From Adiantum capillus-veneris (taxonomy: Eukaryota; Streptophyta; Polypodiopsida; Polypodiales; Pteridaceae), in NCBI GenBank assembly GCA_014529385.2, contig CM043944.1, positions 80,134,384 through 80,198,383 on the forward strand: a DNA stretch of 64,000 nucleotides, given 5' to 3'. The notes under the pieces were generated by a model that saw only the letters and a list, made by a program, of their open reading frames with translations, did not search any database and was not told the DNA's origin. Below, piece after piece: positions 1 to 11,150 of the stretch (its first letter is position 1; each line of letters starts with the position of its first letter). The position numbers and the translations under genes are program-made.

Positions 1-975
1 GTTGGATTAGGCCATCCTTTTATTACCTCTAACTTTGTTGGATCCATACGGATACCATTTTGAGAGATAATGTGACCTCAGTATTGAATCTCTTGAAGGA
101 AACATTCACTCTTCTTTTGATTAATGAAAAGTTTGTTCTCCCTCAAAGCTTGAAAGATCACCTGGAGGTGTTGCTTTTGCTTCTCAAGAGAAATGGAGTA
201 GATGATGATATCATCAAAGAATACTCCAATGAACTTGTGGTAGGGCCTACAATTTTTCTCCATTAAGCGTTTGAATGTGGCTAGAGCATTTGTCAAGCCA
301 AAAGGCATGACAAAGATATTCATGAAGACCAAATGTTGTATGAAAAGTAGTCTTTATAATATCTTCATTGACTATCCTTATTTAATTGTAGCCAATTTTA
401 AGGTCAATCCTATTGAAGTAGGTAGAGCCTTGTAGCTGATCAAACATCTCTTCTACCCTAGCACGAGAAATTTGTTTTTGATAGTGATCCTATTTAGTGC
501 TCTATAGTCAACACACATATGATATGTGCCGTCTTTATTTTGCACTAAAAGGATTGGTGAACAAAAGGGAGAGGGACTAGGCCTCACCATCCCCTTATCC
601 ACCCGTTATGTACTGTCTAATAATTGCCTCTTGTTGAGCTTGGGAAACTCAATAAGGAGGTTTAATACGCGGTGAGATCCCAGGGAGAAGCTCTATTTTA
701 TGGTCATCATCCCCTTGTTTTGGAGGTAACTCTCCAGGGATATCATCAATAAAAACATCTTGGAATACATTTAGGAAATTAGACAAGTATAATTCCTCTC
801 GATTCCTACCATTTCCATTGGATAAAACATTAGGATCATTTATGGACTTTTTGACAAAATCATGTACGCGGAAACTGAGCTTTTCATTGACTTATCAAAA
901 TCATGTGAATTTACAATAGGTATAGTACGACCCAACTCATTAGCATCTATGTACATGTTCTTTTTCTTGTAGTTG
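1..975 (-). pseudogene. Decayed Ty3/gypsy protease-to-RT relic
   Basis: Read on the minus strand, this stretch is an old copy of the reverse transcriptase region of the same Ty3 family whose better copy lies at 31548-33869; the two align almost colinearly. The clearest piece is at 78-332, with the RT core VMPFGLTNALATFKRLMEK and the catalytic-site block FFDDIIIYS. Frameshifts and stops separate the pieces. On the left the relic runs off the window. On the right, similarity ends near 975, upstream of the RT proper. It lies outside the large TIR element and predates the other insertions. It is non-functional. Confidence 0.85.
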
Positions 976-2288
976 AAATAAATTAGTAGACATTAAAAGG
1001 ATAGAGGAACCAAAGGATTTTAATGCAAAGAACCTAGTCTAAATTTCACCTAGGACTAAGAATTTATCGAGAAGATTGGAGGTGAATAGCCCTAGCATAA
1101 CATAGAAGTTTACGTGTATAATTATCTCTATTGGTTGATAAAAGACCGGCGTAGCTGTTTACCTATGGGATACAATAGGAAATGATTCTTCCCAGCTAGG
1201 ATTGAGAACTGTTGGTCTATAATTTGAGCTCAGGATCATTCAATACCCTAGAATTGGGAATGAATGGGAGTGAGTCCCGGCCGGGTGATAGGGATCTACA
1301 GATATGTCTCGAAATCGGCCTCATTCGGGTAGGCCTGATGTCGATGGGATAAGGAGAGAAGGAAAGGATCCTAGGAATGGATTGAACAAGGAAGGGAGTT
1401 GTGATTAATTAAAGAACACTTGTTTTCAAAATGTTTTGGTAATCATGAACCTTGGAAAGGCTAAGAACCTAAATGGGGCTATCCCGCACTCGTCCACATT
1501 AGCCGGACAGTGCTCTACTTCTCAGATATTCTTTTTAAAGGAACCTAAAGTAGATTGTTTTAAGGCCTTTCCCAAATAAAAAAAATCAAGTGGAAATTGT
1601 GTGAAGGCACCGTCTCAAGACATGGCGGAGGAGATAGGATACTTGAAACCTGGTACAAGGATCGGGATATTCATGGAAAGGTATATGTGATTGCCTGAAA
1701 TATAACTAGATATCTTTAGTATTACTAAAGGACGAAGGAAATAAAAATATTCAAAAGGGTTAAAAGGTGGGAACGACACAATAAAATGCACACTTGCAAG
1801 GGTATATAGTAGTTTGCATGCTGTTTTCAATTGATTGAAATGTATTCTATGATCGACATGATTGGAATATTGGTTTCTAGTATCATAGTACTACCTTCAA
1901 AAAGTGCATTTATCAAAGGGTTCGGTTGGTGCGTGGATTTTGGAGGGTTAATTTGTTGGTCGGAAAGTTGAACCCAATTTTATGTTGTCCAATAAGTTGT
2001 CAAGTATGGGGAAAGGGAATTTGACATACAGAGCGGGAACCAGGCTAGGGAATGAGTGATTTGTGTTGCCAGTAATTCCACTCATCTTAGGGAATGCACT
2101 GATGGCTCTACTCTGTTCTAACCAGGAAAAAAGCGTTAGTGACTTGGAACCAAGGGTGAATTAGAGAACTCCCACCAATTGTCCCTGGAAGGTTGATGTT
2201 CAAATTTCGTTTGATGAATTAGAAGGGGTAAGTGGAACAGATGAGGAAAGGTGTTTCTGGGTTTAGGGACCCAAATGACAAAACTGAA
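976..2288. other. Intergenic, probably old retroelement sequence
   Basis: No coding frame, RNA gene or clear repeat stands out. The 3' part (from 1645) is duplicated at 22204 onward. It lies just upstream of a retroelement primer-binding site, so some of it may be the 5' LTR of the host Ty3 element. The matching 3' LTR is not in the window, so the LTR start cannot be fixed. Confidence 0.4.
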
Positions 2289-2433
2289 TGTTAACACCCC
2301 CTTGAGTGGAGCAAGAGGAGTCGTTTCTTGGTGTGGGTTTCAAGTGGGAGGGATGTCAGGAAGCGTGGTGTAGTTGAGGGAAGGCATTGTAGTTGACGGT
2401 ACCTGGCATGGCCCTCATAAGTGGTATTAGAGC
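2289..2433 (+). promoter_or_regulatory. Ty3 host element: putative LTR end and tRNA-Met primer-binding site
   Basis: TGGTATTAGAGC at 2422-2433 matches the initiator tRNA-Met primer-binding site of plant LTR elements with one mismatch. Four bases upstream is a CA that could end the LTR (2417). A TGTTAACACCC at 2289 could be a short LTR start, giving about 129 bp, or may simply be internal to a longer LTR. The orientation agrees with the gag fragment at 3296. The site is repeated in the segmental copy near 22982. Confidence 0.6.
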
Positions 2434-3295
2434 ACGGTTTCTTCCCTTGGATAGATAAAGGTTTTAAATGGCTATCTAAACAAAAAAAAGAAAGTGAGGT
2501 ATTGAAAGGGAAGTTCTCAAAGTACATGAAATTTTTTAAGGTAATGGAGACCTCTTTAGAAGATGAAGTCCTCAAAATTGTGCAAGAGCGAATGGAAGTC
2601 GCTCCTCTGGAAAAAAGAGAGACCATACTAAAACACTTTGTCCACCTCATTTTTCCTAAGAAAGGGACAAACGGAGCTCAACAAATGTGGAAAATCCAAT
2701 GCAACATAAGTAACGTAACTCTTTGGGGACATGACCACATTTTAAATAATCTTTGTCTAGCAATGATAAGGGAGAAGTTGGGACTAGGTCCTAAGCGCTA
2801 TTGTATTGTCAGTTCTCATGCCCTAGAATATAAAAGAAATCTTCTTCTATTAATAACCAATCTCCCCCATGATAATATGTTTATCTACCCACGACAAAGA
2901 ACATCACTTACTAGACCCTTTACACATAACCCTTGGAAACGAGTTGGTGAGGCCGTATGTGCTCACAAGTCACTTTCTTCTAGAGTCCACATACTTGTAA
3001 TTTTTTGTCACTGGTAACCTTAGGGCTTTAAAGTCCATTCTGTCAAAGGAAGAGATGGAAGGACTTGATGTTTATTAAATACTAAAGAAGTGCAAACCTA
3101 CATCGATAATTATTCCCCCAAGATGTAAATGTTTTTGACATAATAGAAAGACAAAAAAAGTTTTGGAAAAGGAAAAGAGAAATAACAAAGAGTTCACTTT
3201 TTAAAAGGCATATCTTTAAAAGAAGCTAACTCTAATCTTGTATATGTAAAGGGTTTTTGACTCGATCAAAAACAGGATTTTTGTTTTGCCACATA
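2434..3295 (+). other. Untranslated leader of the host Ty3 element
   Basis: This lies between the primer-binding site and gag. It contains a 198-codon open frame (2421-3017) that is also open in the copy at 22981-23577. That frame starts inside the primer-binding site and shows no domain I recognise. Its conservation between copies is explained by the recent duplication, so I treat it as leader and not as a gene. Confidence 0.5.
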
Positions 3296-3734
3296 ATGCC
3301 ACATCATCTCTCAAGGGATAAGGCTGCCCAAGATTCACCAACAGCTAACACTTCAGATTCAATGCTCCTTGATGTGCAAGCAGCACCAGCACCTCAAGTT
3401 GTCCTAGTACCAAACCCAAATGAGATGCCTCATGTTGCAGTACTTGTAGAGGATTTTGGATGTGACAAGGATCTCAAGGCCCTTCTCAAAATTGTTCAAC
3501 CACATCCATTTCTAGGCACGATTAATGATGTGCCTACTTTACTAGAAGAATGGATAATTCAGATGGAAGACTACTTTGATCTTACTGGCTAGAATTCAAT
3601 AGCTCAAGGGATAATGGGGAGATCCAAGATGGAAGGACCAATGAAAACGTGGTGGAAGATCAATCGCTAGTCTCACCAAGTAGCAGAGGTGACCCAGACT
3701 TTGGATGAGCTACGACATCATCTCAAGGAGAGAT
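3296..3734 (+). pseudogene. gag: Ty3 gag, 5' part, interrupted by the large TIR element
   Basis: The frame runs from ATG 3296 through two nonsense codons (TAG 3590 and TAG 3668) to 3734. It shows the start of a retrotransposon gag capsid domain: EEWIIQMEDYFDLTG, then the MKTWWKI tryptophan pair, then ELRHHLKER. The frame ends exactly at the AGAT target duplication. The next codon is completed by the bases at 57390 onward, where the same frame reads NYSTTRMNEFLSCKLGNM. This is therefore the left half of one gag gene split by an insertion. The near-identical copy at 23856-24294 came with the segmental duplication. Confidence 0.85.
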
Positions 3735-3775
3735 AAGACCATATTAGGTATTTTGGTAAAAATCTCACATTATGG
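3735..3775 (+). repeat. Left terminal inverted repeat of the giant element
   Basis: It begins AAGACCATATTAGGTA, identical over 16 bp to the inverted right end. The next bases (GG.AAAAATC.CA..ATT pattern) match the right end imperfectly to about position 40. It directly follows the AGAT target repeat. The same end, with its gag flank, appears again at 24295 in the internal segmental copy. Confidence 0.85.
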
Positions 3776-4205
3776 GAATCTCCAAATCGACTAAATTCAT
3801 GTAATTTGGGAATTTTCCACTTAAAGTGGGAAAAATTGAGCTGTGTGGTTAGTAAATAAAGTGAAAATCTCATAGGATTGTGGTGTTGATAAACACCAAA
3901 AGTCAAGAGGATGTACAACACATGGATTTGAATAATAACTACGAAAAATTGAGCTATGTGGTTAGTAAATAAAGTGAAAATCTCATAGGATTGTGGTGTT
4001 GATAAACACCAAAAGTCAAGAGGATGTACAACACATGGATTTGAATAATAACTACGAATTACATAAAACAAAGGAAGATACAAAAAAGATTTTGTTTACA
4101 AATTGACTAGTATAGTCACAATAGAAGCTTCACATAATTCTACTCCACATTTGATACCATATCTGAACTTTGATCCAAGTGTGGTTGATGTGCACGAGTG
4201 AGGCC
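3776..4205. other. Terminal non-coding region with a 113-bp tandem duplication
   Basis: This lies between the left TIR and the stop codon of the transposase-like gene and probably forms its 3' untranslated region. 3831-3943 is repeated directly at 3944-4056 (period 113). The internal copy of this region (near 24391-24503) has only one unit, so either the expansion happened after the copy was made or the copy lost a unit. Nothing else coding is seen. Confidence 0.75.
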
Positions 4206-7200
4206 TTATTTGGCTTTTAGAGCATGCCTTTCTGGAATCTTTATTCTAGAAAATGGTCCTTCTTTGTTGGGTCTCCAGGACCAAACAATTGCATCTACAG
4301 TTTCCCACACTTGTGGGTCCTTATAGTTGACAGCCTAATAACCCTTCCAACAATTACTGTAAGCTCGAGTATCTGTCATCCCACTTTTTCTCGCGCAAGG
4401 TTCCAAATATTGAATCAAGAGTTTTCTATAGTTTGGTGATGTAGGCTCATTATCAATGTCAGATAAAGCCATTGCAAGCCACAGTGGATAGATTTCTGTG
4501 TCACTCGGAACAAGCATAAGAAAGTCACCTTGGTGCACATCAGACATAGGGTCAAACTATTCCCTTGGCCTATCTCGTTGAGGCCCACAAAAATGATCGT
4601 TCAACTCTTCAAGGCCTAGGAATCTTTCTGCTCCTTGTTGCAAATTCATTGTAGTGCTTTGTAGGTGAGAATATTCTTGAGTCTTTGGCCAAAACATTTC
4701 ATACAAGACTCCCTTTGATATGATTGCTTTTCCAATCTCTTCAATTACCTTACTCCAATAATCTATCACGGGTCTATAATATCGCGGAATACTTGAACCA
4801 TTCCCTAAATTTTTCCAAAATTTTATATAGTTCTTTAGCCCCAAAATGACTTCTTCGTGGGCCTTGACATACTCCGCCATTGGTACTAGAGGTGGATCTC
4901 CATGTGGTAACATTGGCTTGCCTTTTGTGTCTATTTTCCAAAGGCGAATACTTCCACTCCAACTTGATACACCTACATGTGCCTTATATTGCATCATTGG
5001 TGTCTCATCCTGCATAAAAAACCTGAACTGAAGCGGTTTGGAATGTCGAACAAGTATGTCTTGTCCATCACAAAGATAGCCATCACAATATTGCTTGAAA
5101 TCGGGGATCTTTGTGAGAAAAAATGGAGCTGGAGATGAAGATGAGCTGTTTCGTAATGTATCCATCAAATGTGGCAAAGTATAGGTTTGTGTAACTCTCA
5201 ACTTCTCTGAAAACCTACTAAACATGGCGTCTATGTCCTCATGTGTATGCCCAACTATTAAAAATCCCAGCTGGATGGTTTTGAAAACACCCCTTGCAAC
5301 AAGCATTGACAAATAGGCAAATAAGTATCGATTTTTGTTTTCCCCTGCGCAATTATCCAATTGTAGCAACAAGTTCTCTGGCAACCTGCAAAATGTTGAC
5401 CCCAATTCCTCTTTTGCAATTTCTGACGACTGCAGAATGGGCTCTTTTCCATCACTCAAGTTATGGTAGTCCAAGGCATCCCTTGAGTTCAAAGCATGTA
5501 GTAGTGAAATATTGCTCCTTGGAAGTCCATTTGTTACTAGATCACCAAGAGGATGCTTATCTATCCTCTCTAGGTTATGTAAACAATTAGCAATTGAGCC
5601 AATTGTAAGATTTGGATCAGCTGGCCACAAACCATTCAAGACAAAGTGTCCGTAATGACCTTCTCCATGTCCATGAGTGATCATGCCAATCAATGCCACC
5701 TGCAGATTATATCCTGAATCCACACCCTTAGGAACAATGCGTAATCTAGGAATGGCAGTCTTCTTTTGATCCATCTTATCATGGATTATGCATACATATT
5801 TTTGTGGTTGAGTTTCTGAATACGTGCGCCATGCATAATATAGGCTTCTGCAACTCTTTTGTTGTGCCATGTGAACTTCTCTCTCCCTCAAGAGAAGAGC
5901 TCTCTCTTCAAGAGAAGGTTTAGCTTCTAACCTTGCCTTGATTGAGCTACAAATATTGCACTTAGAGAACTCACTCGTCTTTGTTAAAGTGACATGTGGG
6001 CACTCTTTGTTCCAAATTCTACCAAAAGAAGATTGGGATAGCTTATTCTCATAGCCTATTTGGTCAAGTGTCGTGTTGATTTCACATAAAATATCCACTT
6101 GTTTGTATGTTGATGGAATCACCAATTGAGTCTCTCTTGAGCCATCTAGCAGTGTTCTACTTCTATGTGGCATCTTCTCAGAGTTTTTTTCCACAAACTC
6201 ATTTAGTAGTGCTCTTGCTAAACTAGTATGTTGAAGTCCCCTTCTCAATGTACTTGTGTTCCCATGGACATATTGGCGCACACCATTTTCAAAGTTCTCC
6301 TTGTATCGATAAAATGATGTCTTTGGTATTCCATGTAGCTCATACCATGCTCTACAACAAACAATAGAGCCATTTAGCCCGAGTTGGTATCGTGACTTCT
6401 CATCTTTCTGATAACATATAGAAAGAACATCATAAACATAATTAGTGCGTGATTTTTGAGACTCTCCCCAAAATTGTTGTCGTAACCTTATCACCATATC
6501 ACGATCTACAAACTGGCAACATTTTTGTGCACAACAATCAATGCATGATACCCTTTGAATTGATTTGTTTGAAAGGTAAAAAGTGGAAGCTGGTGCTGCA
6601 TTTGATTTTTGAGTCCTGTTCATGAAAGTGTATTGTCTCTTCCTTGACAATTGGACAACATTACTCCCATCAAGTTTTTTTCCAACATTGTCATGGTTGG
6701 ATACATCCTCATATGTAGCATGCATGCCATCAACAGGAACAAAGCGTTGTAATGGGCTCCCATTCAACATTGTTGTCTGCTTGATGGGCCACTTTAGCAA
6801 AGTGATGCTACCCACTTCAACCACATCATCAATGCTTGCATTTTCTCTTTCAATACCCACACCCACACAATCATGACCAAGTTTCTGAAAGTTGACATAA
6901 TCATGTGGAAATACATATAAGATGGTCCCTTCATCATGGTTTGCATCATTGTGTCATCTTTTAAAAGGACCCTCTGATTTCTCCAAGACTCTCGAATCAC
7001 TGCTTCAAATTTTGGGCTTGTCATAGGTATTGCATTTGTAACTAGAGGATCAGAATGATCATGTTCTTCATCACCATTGTAGCTTTCCTGTGGATCAATT
7101 AAGTTCCCATTTAATACAAAAGATTGCAAAAGAAGCTTTGACCATCGAACAACACTCCATAATGAGCCTTGGAGAGATGAAGTATCCATTGTAGGAAAAG

Positions 7201-7364
7201 GTAGGACCACATCCTTCAAGCATTCCTCCACTAGTATGGAGACATTTCCTTGCCCTATCTTTGTACCACCATAAGTGGAATCTGGATCTGTTCTACACAC
7301 AACCAATACCAACAATTTCATTGTCAAGTATCATATGTACTTTCTCCCCATATTCGAAGTCCAT
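4206..7364 (-). pseudogene. DUF7869-like, probable DDE-type transposase (broken)
   Basis: This is the best candidate for the enzyme that moved the giant element. The 769-codon core (6866-4557) has a Cys cluster at residues 108-117 (CIDCCAQKCC), a CNIC pair at 303-306, and then three acidic blocks: IIHDKMDQ (D363), LLLQLDNCAGENKN (D504) and VGHTHEDIDAMFSRF (E543). The last two are 38 residues apart. That layout recalls the second Asp and final Glu of DDE/RNase H-fold transposases. From memory the family is catalogued as DUF7869; the catalytic reading is my inference. The 5' part is in other frames: ATG 7364 follows a good 3' splice site (TTTTTCACTTACAG), with frameshifts near 7305 and 6950. 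The C-terminus continues past TAG 4557 and TAG 4335 to TAA 4206. The internal copy has Glu and Trp at these two stops, so the breaks are recent. The gene points toward the left TIR. Confidence 0.75.
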
Positions 7365-7365
7365 C

Positions 7366-8960
7366 CTGTAAGTGAAAAAGATTACATTGTTAAATCCATA
7401 GTTATAGAAAAATACTATTCAAACAAAAAATCATGCTACAACATGAAAAAGGTTTGCATAGGTTGGACAAGTGGTGAACCTTGAGACCAAATCCTCCTTG
7501 CTATATTAATGGAAGCAAGGTTGGAAATTATGGTGGATCTTGAAACCAAAGCATCCTTGCTATATTAGAGCATAGGTTGGGCAAGTGGTGGACCTAGTTG
7601 TAATACCCACTGCCACCTATCAACTACTACAGGACTATGGTTTCCAATGTCCAAGTATCCCTTGAGTCTTTCAAGGTCGAACATGTGGTGGACCTTGAAA
7701 CAAAAATCCCCTTTCTATATCAGAGCATAGCTTGGACAAGTGGTGGACCTAGTTATAATGCCCAATATCCAAGGTGAAATACCTTAGGACCTTGCTACCT
7801 TGCTTGGAAATGTTTACGTAGCCCCTCATTTCTTTAATGGAAGCAAGGTTGGACAAGTGGTGGACCTTAAAACCAAAGCCTCTTTGCTATATTAGAGCAT
7901 AGGTTGGGCAAGTGGTGGACCTAGTTGTAATACCCACTGCCACCTATCAACTACTATAGGACTATGCTTTCCAATGTCCAAGTATCCCTTGAGTCTTTCA
8001 AGGTTGAACACGTGGTGGACCTTGAAACGAAAATCCCCTTTCTATATCAGAGCATAGCTTGGACAAGTGGTGGACCTAGTTATAATTCCCAATATCCAAG
8101 GTGAAATACCTTAGGACCTTGCTACCTTGCTTACCAATGTTTACGTAGCTCCTCATTTCTTTAATGGAAGCAAGGTTGGACAAGTGGTGGACCTTGAAAC
8201 CAAAGCCTCTTTGCTATATGAGAGCATAGGTTGGACCTAGTTGTAATACCCACTGCCACCTATCAACTACTATAGGACTATGCTTTCCAATGTCCAAGTA
8301 TCCCTTGAGTCTTGCAAGGTTAAACACGTGGTGGACCTTGAAACAAAAATCCCCTTTCTATATCAGAGCATAGCTTGGACAAGTGGTGGACCTAGTTATA
8401 ATGCCCCTCCTTTATTTAATGGAAGCAAGGTTGGAAAAGTGGTGAATCTTGAAACCCAAACCCTTTGGCTATATATACAGGATAGCTTGGACAAGTGGTG
8501 GGCTTAGTTGTAGTATCCAATGTCCAAGGTCCAAGGTGAACTATGTAAAGACCTTACTTCCAAAAACAAAGTCGTACAAGTGGTTCTCCTTGAAACCAAA
8601 ACCTGCTTAGTGTATTAGAACATAGCTTGGAGAAGTGGTGGACTTAGTTGTAATGGTGAATGTCCAAAGAAAACTATTATAGAACCTTACTTCCCAAATC
8701 AAGTTTGGACAAGTGGTGGATCTTGAAACCAAAACCCCCTTACTCTATTAGAGCATAGCTTAGATAAGTGGTGGACCTAACTGTCATGGAAAATGTTCAA
8801 TGTGAACTGCTACAGGACCTTGCTATTAAATGTCTAAGTAGAGCTAGCTTCTTTAATGGAATCAAGGTTGGGAAAGTGGTGCATCTTGAAACCAAAATCC
8901 CTTTATTGTATTAGAGCATAGCTTGGACAAGTGAGGGACCTAGTTTTAATGTGTGATGTC
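7366..8960 (+). repeat. Motif array, left inner region of the giant element
   Basis: Irregular array of the 20-bp motif on the + strand (for example at 7735, 7852 and 8369), embedded in a longer repeat of about 316-327 bp. A landmark CACTGCCACCTATCAACTA recurs at 7608, 7935 and 8251. The text differs from the main satellite but shares its GGACAAGTGGTGGACCT core. It may contain the promoter and a first non-coding exon of the transposase-like gene, since its coding exon begins at a splice acceptor. No coding frame is supported. Confidence 0.75.
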
Positions 8961-9540
8961 CAAAGGAAAGTATTACAAGACCTTGCTTTCCAATATTTGA
9001 ATTGGTCAAGTGGTTAAAACTAAGTATAAAACTTTGACCATTTTCTTCTCGAATTGCCAAAAAGCTAGTTTTAGACACCCCTAAATGAAAATGGTTTAGG
9101 GTGGCCTTAAACAACATTTTTTCAAAGACTTGAACAAAAGGGTTGTCGAAGAGTAATGAAAATTTATTATGGCTTGAAGTGCCTGAGTATGTGAAAACAA
9201 GCCTAGGTTTTCCACGAGGCAAAAGGTGACAAAAAAGAAGTGTTGTCTCTTATGACATAATAAGAACATTGGAAACTTAGGATTGACCATGTGGCCTAAA
9301 CTTTGGCAAGTGAAGTGGTGGCCAAGTTTTGTGGCACAGTGTGCACTTGGTCCTATATGTGTTGACCACTTGGCTAAATCTAGGACCATAAGGCCAAACC
9401 TTTGGCACCTTAAATATAGTATGGGACATAATCTAGAATTGCTATAGTAAATTAGTAGTATAGTTAATATGTTAATATTTGTATTAAATTTAAGTATATG
9501 CTAAATATAATTTATGTTCAAAATTTAACTAATGAAGAAT
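8961..9540. other. Non-coding, AT-rich at its right end
   Basis: I see no gene. A few degenerate relatives of the motif remain up to about 9370 (such as GGCAAGTGAAGTGGTGGCC). From 9420 the sequence is strongly AT-rich. Open frames on the minus strand here are short and unlike any family I know. Confidence 0.5.
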
Positions 9541-9815
9541 GTTCCCATTTAGCACTCTAGTAGCGGGGTCTTAGGGCAATGCCACAATGGGGTACATATG
9601 GCGAGGCAGCGCTTCCACGTGAGGTTTGGGGGTAGCGCTCTTGATGGGGATGTGGAATATAGCGCTCTCAATGGCGGGGCTTGGGAGACTGATTTTGGGA
9701 TATTGTTCCGGGCGGGGTCCGGGGCAGTGCCCCGGGCGGGGTCAAGGGGCAGCCCCTTGTCGCCTACCGGCACGACTGCCGGGCGGGGTTGAGGGGCAGC
9801 GCCCATATATATATT
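9541..9815. repeat. GC-rich imperfect repeats
   Basis: This is an abrupt GC-rich island in an AT-rich region. It is built from variants of GGCGGGGTC followed by GGGGCAG and GCCCC, repeated about four times between 9690 and 9805, with short self-complementary pieces such as GGGGCAGTGCCCC. Frames open on both strands are a by-product of the base composition. It resembles GC-rich blocks seen in plant transposons, but I cannot name the source. Confidence 0.6.
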
Positions 9816-10265
9816 TTTTTAAAGTGAATTCCTAATATAGAGTTACGCATGTTTTGCATATTTTCAACCATGATTTTTTTAATTTTGGCCGTGTGAATTG
9901 GTTAATGTTTTATACTGCTTTTGTTTTTTTTAATCCTATGATAAAACATGGACTTGTAGCATACGTGGCATTCTAATAAACCCTATCAAGATTAAGCATA
10001 GAGAGAGCGCACGAGCAACGCACACAGAGAAAGCACGGGAGCAGTAAACACACAGAAAGCGCACACGGATCGCACACAGTTGGAGTATACGCGCGCGTAG
10101 AGGAGCAAACCCGGCATCATACAAACGCACAGGTGGAGCACACAGGATTGACAGTTCGCGCACAAGATAAAGAAACAGCATCGTATGCAACGCTTTCTAG
10201 AAGGGCAGGATCGGGCATAGCTTCTTCTCAGGAGACATTTCACACCTCACAAATAGAGAAAAAAC
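9816..10265. other. Non-coding stretch rich in GCACAC/GCGCAC words
   Basis: No gene is seen. Between about 9990 and 10180, short words such as AGCGCAC and GCACACAG recur irregularly. It leads into the CT-rich tract. Confidence 0.4.
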
Positions 10266-10720
10266 AGGTATTTCTCTCTCTCTCTCACTCTCTGTCTTTC
10301 TCCATATAGAGAAGATGGTTCTCTGTAACTCTTTCTTGCACACGCACTCTCTCATCAAAAGAGAGAGATACATACTTTAAAATTATTCCCACACACATAC
10401 ACATATTCCCACACATCGTCTTCCTCTCTTCCACATACATTACCATAGTGAAATCTGTTATCTTGCTGTCTCTCTCTTGAAAATACATGCACATATTCCC
10501 ACACATCGTCTTCCTCTCTTCCACATACATAACCATAGTGAAATCTATTATCTTGTTGTCTCTCTCTTGAACATACGTGCACATATTCCCATACATCGTC
10601 TTCCTCTCTTCCACATACATAAACACAGTGAAATCTGTTATCTTTCTCTCTCTCCTCTCTCTAGAAAACATGTATTTCTCTCTCTCTCTCTATCTATATC
10701 TGTATCTTGCTATCTCTCTC
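10266..10720. repeat. CT-rich tract with three 90-bp tandem units
   Basis: Simple (CT)n runs surround three direct copies of a 90-bp unit. The landmark ACATATTCCCACACATCG lies at 10401, 10491 and 10581 (third copy with one change). The minus strand is open across the units only because 90 is divisible by three. Confidence 0.85.
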
Positions 10721-11150
10721 TTGAAAATACATGCTCATGTATGTGTGCGTCTGTGTTATCTATGTGTATGTATGTATATTTGTGTTATTTCATTGTAATA
10801 CTCATACATAATGCAGATACACAATTACACTTAATTACGATATGCACACATAGTATATATACATACATAAATATCACAAATAACTAACACATTGTAATAC
10901 TAGTGAACTTGAATGGAAAACTTACTTGCGTGATCTGTTAAAGTCGATTTTTGTAGCGAGTTCTGGATGTATGCTGAGCTGATTTTCCTCTAATCCATTT
11001 GTAGATATGATTGTAACTTCTGTTTCTCAACAAAAGTAGTGTTGTTTAGTGATACACCTAATGGACATAAATGGTTGAAACTAGGACATGTAGACCAAAA
11101 ATACGTGTCTTTCTTTGGATGAATATATACACTTTTTGGTGACCCTTGCC
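10721..11150. other. Non-coding AT-rich with TGTG/ATAC runs
   Basis: Short TATG/TGTG and ATACA runs are visible to about 10870, followed by unremarkable sequence. No gene is supported. Confidence 0.5.

Noticed and set aside
2289-2417. A complete short (TRIM-type) LTR of 129 bp
   Set aside because: The TG...CA ends and the primer-binding site allow it, but no second copy is found before the gag or elsewhere in the window except the segmental duplicate. It remains only a possible LTR end.
2421-3017. 198-codon open frame, also open at 22981-23577
   Set aside because: It begins within the tRNA primer-binding site of the host Ty3 element. The second copy is a recent segmental duplicate, so it gives no independent evidence of selection.
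9598-9806. Open frames of 64-85 codons in the GC-rich block
   Set aside because: They are open on both strands because of high GC content and repeats; there is no domain and no plausible gene context.
10285-10671. 128-codon minus-strand frame with repeated EERKTMYGNMC-type units
   Set aside because: It follows from the three 90-bp tandem units in a CT-rich tract; the low-complexity sequence explains it.
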